From Aquipuribacter sp. SD81 (lineage in GTDB: Bacteria > Actinomycetota > Actinomycetes > Actinomycetales > JBBAYJ01), in NCBI RefSeq assembly GCF_037153975.1, contig NZ_JBBAYJ010000007.1:62001-126000 (forward strand): a stretch of DNA of 64,000 bases, in the 5' to 3' direction. The translations under genes were made by a program, and so were the position numbers. Under the pieces are notes generated by a model. The model was not told where the DNA came from. It searched no databases and was given only the letters and a program-made list of their open reading frames with translations. Positions 50,224-59,602 of this stretch are shown one piece after another (the first letter of the stretch is position 1; the number at the start of each line of letters is the position of its first letter).

Positions 50224-51388
50224 CGTCGTGCGCCGACGCGTAGCTCAGCGGCGCGGCGGGTGCCGCGCACGAGCCCGTCGGCCGGTGGCCCGTACCGGCC
50301 CGGGTCGCCTCGAGGAGCTGCTCGTAGTCCTCGGTGACGGCGTCCCAGCAGTAGCGCCGCAGCACGAGCTCGCGCGCGCGCCGACCGCGCCCGGCCGTCG
50401 CGGACGGGTCGTCCTCGGCCTCGTGGAGCGCCTCGGCCACGTGGTCGGCGGTGGAGAAGTAGCGGCCCTCCTCCGCCACGACCTCGCGGTTGAAGGCGAC
50501 GTCGAAGGCCGTCACGGGGGCCGCCGCGCCGGCGGCCCGCAGCAGCGAGGGGTTCGTCCCACCCACGGAGTGCCCGTGCAGGTAGGTGCGGGAGTGCGCG
50601 TACAGCTGGTCGAGCGCGTCCTGGTCCCAGACCGGACCGAGGAAGCGGACGCGGGGGTCCCCGCCCGCCGCGGCACGGACGTCCGCCCCGTAGCCGTTGT
50701 CGTACGGCGCGCCGCCGACCACGACCAGCGGGAGCTCCGCGCGGCTGCGCACGTAGCCCTGGACGCTCAGGTGCACGTGGTTCTCCGGCTCCATGCGGGC
50801 CACCACGAGGTGGTAGCCGTCCGGTCGCAGGTCGTAGCCGGCCAGCTTGTCGCTGCCGACCGCCGCGGTGTCCGGGGCGCCGTAGGGGATGAACCAGCTC
50901 GGCGCGCCGTGGTGCTGCCGGTAGTAGTCCTGGATGCCGCGGGCGTCGGCGATGAGGGCGTCCGCCAACCGGACGGCGAGGCGCTCGGAACGCCGGTACC
51001 AGGCCCGGCCCGCGCGGCCCCACTTGCCGCGCTGCCACTCCAGGCCGTCGACGTGCACGGCGGTCGGGATGCGCCGGGCGCGGAGCACCGGCAGCAGCGG
51101 CGCGTTGGCAGCGTTGAACACGATGGCGACGTCGGCCGGGCGGAGCGCCTGGTGCAGCACGGACAGCGTCGTGTGGCTCAGGGTCTCGGCCGTCCGGTGG
51201 CGGACGGCCGGCAGGTGCACGAGGTCCATCCCGAGGTGGCGGGCGGGGGCGTCGGCGCCGCCGCCCCGGCAGTACACCGTCACCTGGTGCCCGCGGTCGA
51301 CGAGGCGGCGTCCCACCTCCTCCACCGCGGTCTCGAAGCCGCCGTACCGCGCCGGCACGCCGCGGGTTCCGATGAGGGCGATCTTCAT
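50216..51388 (-). CDS. Glycosyltransferase (DUF1972 / rhamnosyltransferase-like)
   Basis: 390 residues. IALIGTRGVPARYGGFETAVEEVGRRL is the DUF1972 signature of a glycosyltransferase group that often transfers rhamnose. HVDGLEWQRGKWGRAGRAWYR and HGHSVGGTNPSLLRA are further family blocks. The donor sugar is a guess. ATG 51388 overlaps the wzy-like stop (ATGA). Confidence 0.87.
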   Translation of the reverse strand: MKIALIGTRGVPARYGGFETAVEEVGRRLVDRGHQVTVYCRGGGADAPARHLGMDLVHLPAVRHRTAETLSHTTLSVLHQALRPADVAIVFNAANAPLLPVLRARRIPTAVHVDGLEWQRGKWGRAGRAWYRRSERLAVRLADALIADARGIQDYYRQHHGAPSWFIPYGAPDTAAVGSDKLAGYDLRPDGYHLVVARMEPENHVHLSVQGYVRSRAELPLVVVGGAPYDNGYGADVRAAAGGDPRVRFLGPVWDQDALDQLYAHSRTYLHGHSVGGTNPSLLRAAGAAAPVTAFDVAFNREVVAEEGRYFSTADHVAEALHEAEDDPSATAGRGRRARELVLRRYCWDAVTEDYEQLLEATRAGTGHRPTGSCAAPAAPLSYASAHDDG

Positions 51389-52977
51389 GTCGTGGCTCCA
51401 GCGTTCGCGGACGGTCGTCGTGAGGCGGTCGTGACGAGGGACAGGTAGCCGAGGGCGGCGCCGAACAGCGGTGCGGTCCCGACCCGGTGGATGTCGGGCT
51501 CGAAGAGGTGGATGACCATGAGGCCGACCAGTCCCACCGCGAGCGCGATCGCCACCACGCCGGTGCCCGCGGGAGGCACGCGGCCGCCGACCGCCCGCAG
51601 CACGGGGACGAAGAACAGCAGCAGGGCGGCGACGAGGCCGACGGCGCCGGTCTTGACGAGGTACCACAGCCAGCCGTTGTGGATGAAGCGCGAGCCGAAG
51701 TCCGGGTTCGCCTTGAAGGCCTGCAGCGTCGGGTCCTGCACGAAGCGGGGGTGGTAGTCCGCCCCGATCCCGAGGCCGAAGAGCGCGTTGTCCGCCGCGG
51801 CCTGCAGGGCGTAGCGGTTCTCGAGCAGCCGGTACTGGTTGCCGGGGCTGTTGGCGCCCTCCTCGTCGAGCCCGTCGAGCACCCGGGCCTCGAAGCCGGC
51901 CACCTGGCGGGCCAGCGCGTTGCCGTCGGGGTCGTTGACGAGCGACCCGTTGCCCGACAGGACGAGGAGCGCGGCCGGGGCGGCCAGGGCGAGCAGCGCG
52001 GCGCCGAGCCGGGTCCAGTCGAGCCCGAGGCGACGGGCGAGGAGGCCGAGCAGGAGCAGGCACAGGGCGAGGGCCAGCATGGTCGCGCGCGCGTAGCCGA
52101 GGAAGGTGACGACCGCGCCGGGGACGAGGCAGGCCGCGGCGAGCAGCCGCTGGTGCCGCGTGGACACGCGGGACGCCAGGACGGCGACGCCCACGACCAC
52201 CGCGAGGAAGGCGAGGCCCTTGCTGTTGACGATGAAGCGCGTCGCGTCGATCTCGAGCGTCTGCACGGTGTCGAAGGCGCGCACGTTCTCGGTGCGCCCG
52301 GCGAGCAGCTCGGTGCCCGTCGCGATCGTGACGAGCATGAGGCTCGCGGTGTACCAGAGCACGAGCAGCGCGACCCGCACGGCCGCCCGCGCCCCGCGCG
52401 TGGTCGCCAGGCGGCTCACGACCAGGAAGCCCATGACGACGTAGAGCGGCCCGCGCAGGTCCTGGGTGAAGGCCTCGAACGGCTGGCGCTGCACGACCCC
52501 GACCGCCGCCTGGGCGAGCATGACGGCGGCGTAGAACCACGCGAGCAGCTCCAGGCGGGGCACGCGGGCCCGTCGACGCAGCGCGACGAGCACGGCCAGG
52601 GGCAGGAGCACGTCGCTGAGGAACAGGGACTTGCCGCCCACGACGACGAGGAACGGGAGGCTGACGAGCGGCGGCGTGACCGCGGAGGCGAGCGCGAGCA
52701 GCGGGAGGGCGCTGGGGAAACGCGGGGCGAGCGCCGCGGCCACCAGACCGAGGGCGAGCACGACGGCGGCGAGCACCGCGGTCCCCCCGACCCCGACGAG
52801 CACCCCCGTCGCGGCCGCCGCGACGAGGGCGGCGACGGCGGCGCCGGCGGGGTGGTGCAGCGCCCGCAGGGGCGCGGGCTCGGTCGACGGCGCGAGGACG
52901 GCGGCGGCGGGGACGGCGGCGCCGACGACGTCGTCGTCGGCCCCGGCGCGTGGGCGGACCTGGCCGGCTGCGGTCAC
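51385..52977 (-). CDS. O-antigen ligase/polymerase-like membrane protein (Wzy type)
   Basis: About 530 residues with 11-12 helices. The large loop ENRYALQAAADNALFGLGIGADYHPRF, followed by FIHNGWLWYLVKTGAVGL, is the Wzy_C region typical of O-antigen ligase/polymerase proteins. It probably links flipped repeat units outside the membrane. GTG 52977 overlaps the sulfotransferase stop (GTGA), which decides the start. Confidence 0.85.
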   Translation of the reverse strand: MTAAGQVRPRAGADDDVVGAAVPAAAVLAPSTEPAPLRALHHPAGAAVAALVAAAATGVLVGVGGTAVLAAVVLALGLVAAALAPRFPSALPLLALASAVTPPLVSLPFLVVVGGKSLFLSDVLLPLAVLVALRRRARVPRLELLAWFYAAVMLAQAAVGVVQRQPFEAFTQDLRGPLYVVMGFLVVSRLATTRGARAAVRVALLVLWYTASLMLVTIATGTELLAGRTENVRAFDTVQTLEIDATRFIVNSKGLAFLAVVVGVAVLASRVSTRHQRLLAAACLVPGAVVTFLGYARATMLALALCLLLLGLLARRLGLDWTRLGAALLALAAPAALLVLSGNGSLVNDPDGNALARQVAGFEARVLDGLDEEGANSPGNQYRLLENRYALQAAADNALFGLGIGADYHPRFVQDPTLQAFKANPDFGSRFIHNGWLWYLVKTGAVGLVAALLLFFVPVLRAVGGRVPPAGTGVVAIALAVGLVGLMVIHLFEPDIHRVGTAPLFGAALGYLSLVTTASRRPSANAGATT

Positions 52978-54047
52978 GGCACGAGCCTCCGTCGTACGGA
53001 GGAGACGAGGCTCCTGGTCCGGGACCGGTTGAGGGCCACCGCCAGCAGCGTCCGGGGCGCCCACGTGAGGGCGTACCACAGCAGACCCGGCAGGGGCAGG
53101 CCGACGTCGACCGGCGCGTAGCCGAGCTCGCGTGCCTCGGCCGCGGTCACGCGCTGGTTGATCCACACCTCGGCGCGGTCGAGCCCGTCCCGCCAGCGGC
53201 CCACGACCGTCGGGTCGACCCCCGTGCCGCCGCGGTCGCCGGCGTTGGAGGAGCTGATGCGGGGCGCGTCGAGCATGGCGGGCTCGGCGCTCAGGCCCAC
53301 CCGGTCCAGCACCCTGGCGAGCTCGGCGGCGGGCTCGGTGACGAGGTCCTCGAAGCGCAGGGAGACGACCCGCGGGTGGGTGCCCGCGCGCAGGCCGGCC
53401 CGGGCGCCGCCGCGCCAGATCAGGCTGGTCGTCAGCGGGTGGTAGTCGGCCCACTGGCGCAGCGTCGTCACCAGCGGCACGCCTGTGGTGCCGCGGAAGC
53501 GACGGCGCCACCAGTTCTTCTGCGACAGCATGACGTCGCGCGGGTCGCGCACCAGGACGACCCCCACCGCACCGGGCACCTCCTCGAGCAGGGACCGGAG
53601 GAAGAAGACGTTGCGCGGGGTCTGCTCGACGGCGACGCGTCGGCCGGCCGCCTGCGCCTCGTGGGCGAGCACGCCGGTGAGGACGGCGGCCGCCGGCACG
53701 CGGCCGTCGGGCCGGTCCACGAGGCACCGCGCCACGACCGCCTCGGCGTCCGGGGCGAAGCGACCCGGGCGGAACGGCGTGTGGTACCACTCGCGGGCGT
53801 TGTGGAGCAGCCGCTCGGCGAGCCGGACGGCGGCCTCGCGCGGGAGGGCCTCCTCGCCGGGTGTCCAGTGCTCCTCGACGAAGTGGAGCTCCTGCAGGGC
53901 GGTGACGGCGCTGTGCCGTCCGAGCATGCGGGCGAGCATCGTGGTGCCGGAGCGGCTGTTGCCCGCCACCAGCACGCAGTCCGCGCCGGGCGCACCGTCC
54001 GCGGCCACCGGCTCGGCCCTCGCGGAGAGCCCGTGCTCGTTAGCCAT
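52974..54047 (-). CDS. Sulfotransferase family protein
   Basis: 357 residues. VLVAGNSRSGTTMLARML is the 5'-PSB loop (about 25-42), and VLVRDPRDVMLSQKNWW is the 3'-PB site. QTPRNVFFL and RFEDLVTEP are common in this family. It is distinct in sequence from the other sulfotransferase at 49348, so the two may modify different positions. Start ATG abuts the wzx stop (TAGATG). Confidence 0.87.
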   Translation of the reverse strand: MANEHGLSARAEPVAADGAPGADCVLVAGNSRSGTTMLARMLGRHSAVTALQELHFVEEHWTPGEEALPREAAVRLAERLLHNAREWYHTPFRPGRFAPDAEAVVARCLVDRPDGRVPAAAVLTGVLAHEAQAAGRRVAVEQTPRNVFFLRSLLEEVPGAVGVVLVRDPRDVMLSQKNWWRRRFRGTTGVPLVTTLRQWADYHPLTTSLIWRGGARAGLRAGTHPRVVSLRFEDLVTEPAAELARVLDRVGLSAEPAMLDAPRISSSNAGDRGGTGVDPTVVGRWRDGLDRAEVWINQRVTAAEARELGYAPVDVGLPLPGLLWYALTWAPRTLLAVALNRSRTRSLVSSVRRRLVP

Positions 54048-55685
54048 CTACCGTCCGTCCTCGCGCGCCGACGGGCGCCCCGAGCCCTGCTCGTGCTGCG
54101 CGCCGCCGTCCGGATCCCCGTCCCGGCGGCCAAGGTTAGCGAGCGCGGACGCCTCCTCGGGCCGTTCCGGCGCATCCCGCGCAGGCTCCGTCTCCTCCGT
54201 GGCGGCCGCCCGCACCGCACCCCGCGTCAGCACGGTCCGCGCGTAGCCCACCAGGGCGCGGAACTGCGCGGGGGAGAGCAGCCGCAGCGCACCGGCGTAC
54301 ACCAGCGCCGCGAGGGGCACGAGGACGAGCAGCCGGGTGGGGGCACCCGCGTCCGCCATGGCGAAGCGGCGGAGTACCTCGACGACGCCGGCCATGAGGA
54401 CGGCGCTGCCGAGCGCCGGCGCGAGGTGGCCCAGCCAGCTGCGCCAGCGGAAGCCGAGGATGCGGCGGCTCAGCCACGCCGACACCGGCAGCATGACGAA
54501 GGCGCGGACGGTGTGCGCGAGCGCCACCGCGACGATCCCCCAGCTGACGGCGACGAGGAAGCCGACGACGTTGAGCACGGTCGTCGCCGTCGTGAGGTGC
54601 AGCGCCGTGCGCGAGCGGCCCTGGGACAGCAGCAGGGTGGTCGTGGTCGCGCCGAGCGCGTGGGCGATGCCGGCGAGGGAGAGCGCCTGCATGACGGGCA
54701 CGGCCGCGAGCCACTGGTCGCCGAGGAACACGTGCACCACGTCGGGCGCCAGGACCAGCACGAGCAGGAACGACGGCGCGGACAGCGCGGCCGAGGTCCG
54801 GATCGCCTCGCCGTAGGCCCGGTTGAGGCGGGCGAGGTCGTGCTGCAGCCGCGAGAACGCCGACAGCGCGACGAGCTCCACGGCCCGGGTGAGCACCTCG
54901 TTCATGAGGTTGAGCAGGCGGTAGGCGACCGAGTACAGCCCGAGCGCGGTGGGCCCGAGGACCGCCCCGATGAGCAGGTCGTCCGAGCGCTTGCTCAGGA
55001 AGTTGAGCATGGTCATGCCGAGCACGGAGTTGCTGAACCCGAACAGGTCACGGAACGCCGACCTCGACACCGTGAGGCCCGGCCGGTACGACGTGACGGC
55101 CCACAGCATGACCGTGCCGACGACGGTCTGGACGACGGCCTGCACGACGAGGGCCCACACGCCCGCGCCGAGCAGGGCGGCCGCGACGCCGGCCACGCCG
55201 CCGATGACGGCCCCGGCCAGCTTGCGCGCGGCCAGGCGGTGGAACTGGAAGTCCCGGCGCAGCACCGCCGTGGCCGTGCTCGTCAGCGAGCCGATGAACA
55301 CCACGCTCGCGAGCACCTGCAGCACCGGGGCGAGGCCCGGGCTGTCGAGCAGCGCCGCGAGGGGGTGGGACAGCGCGATCAGCAGCGCGCCGAGCAGCAG
55401 CCCGAGCACGATGGACGTCCAGAACGCCGTGTCGAGGTGGGCCTTCGTCAGCTGCTGGCGCTGCACGATCGCCGAGCCGAAGCCCTGGTCGACGAGCAGG
55501 CGGGTGAGCGCGACGAAGACGAGCGCGAGCGCGACCAGGCCGAAGGCCTCGGGGTCGAGCAGGCGGGCGAGGAGCAGGAAGACGACGGTGGTGATGATCC
55601 GCGAGCCGAGCGCCTCCGCCACGCTCCACATCCCGCCGCGCAGGACGCGCTGGCGGAGGCCGCCGGCCGGCTCGTGTCGTGGCAT
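54048..55685 (-). CDS. Polysaccharide flippase (Wzx / MOP superfamily)
   Basis: 545 residues with 12-14 helices: MWSVAEALGSRIITTVVFLLLARLLDPEAFGLVALA is the typical MOP start, and FGFSNSVLGMTMLNFLSKRSDDLLIG marks the WzxC-like group. It would flip the lipid-linked repeat unit. The C-terminal 60 residues are polar and acidic. First gene of the nine-gene overlapping operon on the minus strand. Confidence 0.9.
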   Translation of the reverse strand: MPRHEPAGGLRQRVLRGGMWSVAEALGSRIITTVVFLLLARLLDPEAFGLVALALVFVALTRLLVDQGFGSAIVQRQQLTKAHLDTAFWTSIVLGLLLGALLIALSHPLAALLDSPGLAPVLQVLASVVFIGSLTSTATAVLRRDFQFHRLAARKLAGAVIGGVAGVAAALLGAGVWALVVQAVVQTVVGTVMLWAVTSYRPGLTVSRSAFRDLFGFSNSVLGMTMLNFLSKRSDDLLIGAVLGPTALGLYSVAYRLLNLMNEVLTRAVELVALSAFSRLQHDLARLNRAYGEAIRTSAALSAPSFLLVLVLAPDVVHVFLGDQWLAAVPVMQALSLAGIAHALGATTTTLLLSQGRSRTALHLTTATTVLNVVGFLVAVSWGIVAVALAHTVRAFVMLPVSAWLSRRILGFRWRSWLGHLAPALGSAVLMAGVVEVLRRFAMADAGAPTRLLVLVPLAALVYAGALRLLSPAQFRALVGYARTVLTRGAVRAAATEETEPARDAPERPEEASALANLGRRDGDPDGGAQHEQGSGRPSAREDGR

Positions 55686-55843
55686 GGTGAGGGAGGGCTC
55701 CCGCCGTCGGAGTCGCTGACGGGTGGTCCCGTCGACCCGGGTCGGGTCGTGGTCAGGTTAGGGGAGCCGGGCGGGCCGTGGTGCCGGTCGGGAAGAACCA
55801 GCCGGACGCCACGCGCGGGCGCGGCCGGGCGGACGGACGACGA

Positions 55844-55881
55844 CGGGACCGGCCCGACGGTCGCCCGTCGTGCCGGTCCCG
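55844..55881. terminator. 38-nt hairpin terminator
   Basis: CGGGACCGGC (55844-55853) pairs with GCCGGTCCCG (55872-55881). The inner CGACGG pairs with CCGTCG around a 4-nt loop, with one C/T mismatch. It lies 13 nt past the stop of the minus-strand beta-helix gene. Confidence 0.75.
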
Positions 55882-55894
55882 CGGACCGCCGTGC

Positions 55895-58141
55895 TCAGTA
55901 CGTCGGGGTCTTGACCCCGATGTACGTCATGCCCGAGAGCGTGGCGTACGTCGCGCCGTGCACGCCGTAGGCGCCGACGGTCGGCGTCCCGGAGAAGTCG
56001 ACGGTCACCCCGGAGATGCGCGAGCCGGCCGCGCCGGCCTTGAGGCGGATGCCCATCGGCTGCGTCGTGGACCGGACGAGCGTGCCCGGGCCGACGTGGG
56101 CCGGCTGGTTGAGCTCGATCCCGCTCGCGCCGCGGCCGTCGAGGACGGAGACGGAGCGGATGACGGGCCACTCGTCCGGCGCCCAGGCAGGGGCGTAGGG
56201 GGCGGGCGGGCTCACCGTGATGTTGCTGTCGAGCGCGCCACGGATGGTGACGTCCTCCACGGTCGTGAGGCGCGAGCGGATGAAGATGCCGCCGCCGCCC
56301 TCCTTGCCGTTCGTGGAGCCCGCTGCCCTGTAGCGACCGGGGTTGGTCACGGTGGAGCCGGCGAAGGAGATGTCGTAGCCGGGCTCGTGCGTGTCGAGGC
56401 CGGTCGACGTCGTGTCGCGGACGTCCATGTCGACCCGGATGCTCTCCGGCTCACCCTGGCCGCGCACGGAGTCGGCGACCACCTGGTAGGCCGCGTTGGT
56501 GGTGAAGCAGTGCCGCACGGCCCAGCAGGAGCCGGTGACGAGGAGGTCGCGGACCGGTCCGGCCGTCTCGACGCCGTAGCCGTAGTGGCGGCCGGAGCCG
56601 AAGCGCTTCCCGGCCTCGTCGTCGACGAGGTCGTGCACGACGAGGTCGAAGCGGCCGCCGACGGTGCCGTTCACCTGGACGCCGGAGGCGCCGTGCTGGC
56701 GGATCTCCGTCGCGACGGTGGGCTGCGCCACGTAGTGCAGGGTGAGGGCGGGCCACGTGTTGGACAGCTTCGCGGCGTGCTCGAGGACGCCGCCGGTGAT
56801 GGTGACGGGTGCCGCCAGGCGCACCTGGACCGCGCGCGGGGCCGTCCTCAGCGGCCGGTGCAGCGGCGTGTCGAGCGTCACGACGTTGCCGCTGATGGCG
56901 ACCACCTTGCGCAGGTGTCCCGGCTCCATGGGCTTGTGCGCGGCGTAGGAGTCGTCGGAGATCGCATGGATCCACGACCCGACGCTCAGCCCGGACGTGC
57001 TGGCGAAGGTGAGGGTGCGGGCGCCGCGCGGCGCGGGGCTGACGGCCCACGACGAGGACGTCACCGTCCCGACCTTGCTCAGCGTGCCCCACTTGGGGTT
57101 GCCGTACTGGCGCAGCACCGTGCCGGGCGCCATCCGCACCTCGCGGACCGCGTCGGGGACCTGCAGCGTGCCGTTCACCCGGTAGACGCCGGACTGGAAC
57201 GTGACGACCCCGCCGGAGTTCGCGGCGGCCGCGAGAGCGGCGCGGATGGCGGCGGTGTCGTCGGTGTCGTCGTCCGGGCGGGCCCCGTGCGTGGCGACGC
57301 TCGTGCCGCCGGTCGGCGTCGGCGAGGTGATCGGCACGGGGTCGGGGGACGGGGTGGGGGTGGGTGACCGGGTGAGCGTGGGGGTCGGGGTCGGCGCCGA
57401 GGACGGTGCCGGCGTCGAGGACGGGGTCGGGGTGGGGGTCGGGGTCGGGGCGGGCGCGGGGGTCGCGGTGGGGGCCGCGCTGGGTGTGGGGGTCGGGGTC
57501 GGCGTGGGGGTCGGGGTGGGCGACGGGCTCGGCGCGGGGGCGGCCGTGGTCGTGCCCGTGGGCACGAGCTCGACGCCGGCGATGTTGAGGGCGCCGCGCG
57601 AGGCGAACAGGTCCAGCCGGCCGTCGGGCAGCGTCGTGCGGAACGGTCCGAGGCGCTTCCAGCTGCCGGCGGGCCCCGAGCTGCCCCCGGTCACGACCTT
57701 CCTGCCCTCGACGCTGAGGTCGAACGTCACGGGCTTGCTGTCCTCGTACACGGACACGAAGACGTCGTAGCCGGCGGGGGCGAGGTTGCCCACCGAGAGG
57801 CTCAGCCCTCGGGTCGCGCCGCTGTAGACGGCGTCCTTGAGCATGCCCGCCTGCGCCGCGGGCGGCGTGGGCGAGAGCTTGAGCGTCGGGGTGCTGAGGA
57901 CCCGGCCGTTGTGCGTCACGCTCGCGGTCGACGACCACGAGCCGGCGGTCGAGCCGAGGGCAGGCCCGCCCACGTTGACCTTGACCGGAGCGGGGGTCGA
58001 GGCGGTGGCCGGAGGCGCGACGACGGTCCCGAGGCAGACGGCGGCGAGGACGCCCAGCGTCACGAAGGACCCCCCGGCGGAGTGGAGGAGGCGTCGACGA
58101 GGGGCATCGCCCCCTGGCAGGGCTTTACGGGGAGTAGGCAT
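55895..58141 (-). CDS. Secreted multi-domain beta-helix protein (malectin-like, PT linker, pectate-lyase-like)
   Basis: 748 residues. A signal peptide (RRR at 15-17, hydrophobic 25-46) precedes a malectin-like carbohydrate-binding domain (about 52-200, [17 protein letters not shown] ... IAGVELVP). A Pro-Thr-rich linker (about 205-290) leads to a parallel beta-helix (about 300-748). [16 protein letters not shown] and HYGYGV are shared with the protein at 41650. It likely binds and cleaves or remodels the EPS outside the cell; the activity is unproven. Confidence 0.8.
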   Translation of the reverse strand: MPTPRKALPGGDAPRRRLLHSAGGSFVTLGVLAAVCLGTVVAPPATASTPAPVKVNVGGPALGSTAGSWSSTASVTHNGRVLSTPTLKLSPTPPAAQAGMLKDAVYSGATRGLSLSVGNLAPAGYDVFVSVYEDSKPVTFDLSVEGRKVVTGGSSGPAGSWKRLGPFRTTLPDGRLDLFASRGALNIAGVELVPTGTTTAAPAPSPSPTPTPTPTPTPTPSAAPTATPAPAPTPTPTPTPSSTPAPSSAPTPTPTLTRSPTPTPSPDPVPITSPTPTGGTSVATHGARPDDDTDDTAAIRAALAAAANSGGVVTFQSGVYRVNGTLQVPDAVREVRMAPGTVLRQYGNPKWGTLSKVGTVTSSSWAVSPAPRGARTLTFASTSGLSVGSWIHAISDDSYAAHKPMEPGHLRKVVAISGNVVTLDTPLHRPLRTAPRAVQVRLAAPVTITGGVLEHAAKLSNTWPALTLHYVAQPTVATEIRQHGASGVQVNGTVGGRFDLVVHDLVDDEAGKRFGSGRHYGYGVETAGPVRDLLVTGSCWAVRHCFTTNAAYQVVADSVRGQGEPESIRVDMDVRDTTSTGLDTHEPGYDISFAGSTVTNPGRYRAAGSTNGKEGGGGIFIRSRLTTVEDVTIRGALDSNITVSPPAPYAPAWAPDEWPVIRSVSVLDGRGASGIELNQPAHVGPGTLVRSTTQPMGIRLKAGAAGSRISGVTVDFSGTPTVGAYGVHGATYATLSGMTYIGVKTPTY

Positions 58142-58275
58142 GTCACTACGATCGGTATCGCGTCGGACGGCCTAGAGCCACCCGTGGGGGTGCCGTGCGG
58201 TTTCACGCCGGTGGCCCAGCACGCGGGCGGCGCCCTCACCCGGTCGCAGCACGGCAGGAGCGGGACGGCCACGCA

Positions 58276-58297
58276 CGGTGACGGATCCGCGTCACCG
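58276..58297. promoter_or_regulatory. Inverted repeat in the divergent spacer
   Basis: CGGTGACG (58276-58283) and CGTCACCG (58290-58297) are perfect 8-bp arms around GATCCG, between the beta-helix gene and a glycosyltransferase gene. A possible operator for either. Confidence 0.4.
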
Positions 58298-58355
58298 GTC
58301 CGGGCTGCGGGCGAAAGCCGCCCCCGAGGCGGGTGCCCTGTGCCACTGTTCCGCC

Positions 58356-59510
58356 GTGCCAGAGACGAATGCGGGGGACGTCGCTCGCGTCGGAACCGCC
58401 GGCCGGCCGGACGCCGGGTCCGCACGGGGCGCCGGCGCCGACCGTCCGACGGGTCTGCGTCTCACCCTGCTCACCGCCGCCTTCTCCGACACCCAGCTGC
58501 TGAGGGCGCACTGCCTCGACGCCGTCGCTCAGCACCTCGGCCACCAGGTCACGGTCGTGACGACGGAGCCGGGGGAGGTGCTGCCCTCGCTGGCCGCCAC
58601 CCCCTTCGCCACGCGGCTGCACCGGACGGACGCGCGCGCCCTCGACGAGCTGGTGGGCGACGGCACCGACGTGCTCCTCACGCTCAAGGCCCTGCCCGAG
58701 AGCCTCGGCCAGGGCCTCCGCGTGCTGCGCAGGCACCCGGGCGTCGCGCACCTCGCCGACATCGACGACCCCGACATCGAGGCGCGGACGGTCGCCGCGG
58801 CACCGACCGCCTGGCGCACCACCCGCAAGCTCGTCAAGCGGTGGCGGACGCTGCCCGGCCAGGCCCGGCTCGCCGTGCAGTCGCGGCGCAGCCCCACGAC
58901 GGTGTCCAACCCGGTGCTCCAGCGCCGCTGGGGCGGCGTGGTCGTCCCGCACGCGCGGGTGGACCCCGGTCCCGGCACCGCGCCGAGCCAGGCGCGCTGC
59001 CGGATCGCCTTCGTGGGGACGGCCAAGGCCCACAAGGGCATCCACCTGCTCCGGGACGCGGTCGCGCGCCTCGCCGGCGAGGGCTGGGAGCTGCTGGTCA
59101 CCGACGTCGCGCCGGCCGACGCCCGCCCGTGGGAGACCTGGACCGGGCGGCTCGACGGGTCCGTCGACGCCGCCGCGCTCACCGCCGACGCGGACGTCGT
59201 CGTCATTCCGTCGCTGGACTACGGCTGGGCCCGGGCCCAGCTCCCGCTCAAGCTCGTCGACGCCATGCTCATGGGCCGACCTGTCGTGGTGAGCGACGTG
59301 GGCCCGCTGCCGTGGGCCGTGGGGGAGGCGGGCGCCGTCTTCCCCGCGGGAGACGTCGACGGCCTCGTCGGGGCGCTGCGCCCGCTGCGCGACGCGGCGG
59401 CGCGGACCGCCGCGGGGTCCGCCGCGCGCCGTCTCGCGCTCGAAAGGTACGCGGTGCCCGCCGTCGCCCCGCACCTGACCCGGGCGCTGTCGGGGGTCCT
59501 GCGGGGCTGA
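58356..59510 (+). CDS. Glycosyltransferase (GT4-like)
   Basis: About 384 residues from GTG 58356. FVGTAKAHKGIHLLRDAV and YGWARAQLPLKLVDAMLMGRPVVVSDVGPLPW form the donor domain, and DIDDPDIEARTV lies in the acceptor domain. Specificity unknown. The 21 bp up to and including the start (58340-58360) are almost identical to those at the next gene start (59587-59607). Confidence 0.8.
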   Translation: MPETNAGDVARVGTAGRPDAGSARGAGADRPTGLRLTLLTAAFSDTQLLRAHCLDAVAQHLGHQVTVVTTEPGEVLPSLAATPFATRLHRTDARALDELVGDGTDVLLTLKALPESLGQGLRVLRRHPGVAHLADIDDPDIEARTVAAAPTAWRTTRKLVKRWRTLPGQARLAVQSRRSPTTVSNPVLQRRWGGVVVPHARVDPGPGTAPSQARCRIAFVGTAKAHKGIHLLRDAVARLAGEGWELLVTDVAPADARPWETWTGRLDGSVDAAALTADADVVVIPSLDYGWARAQLPLKLVDAMLMGRPVVVSDVGPLPWAVGEAGAVFPAGDVDGLVGALRPLRDAAARTAAGSAARRLALERYAVPAVAPHLTRALSGVLRG

Positions 59511-59602
59511 GGTCGGTGGGCTCCGGACCACCTCGTCGGCGACGGGGCGACCGGTCCGCGGATCGGGGCCCGCGCGTCTCGACGGCGTGCCACTCTTCCG
59601 TC

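Noticed and set aside
57340-57545. CRISPR or non-coding tandem array (GGGGTCGGGGT-like repeats)
   Set aside because: It encodes the Pro-Thr linker of the beta-helix protein in frame on the minus strand; not spacers and repeats.
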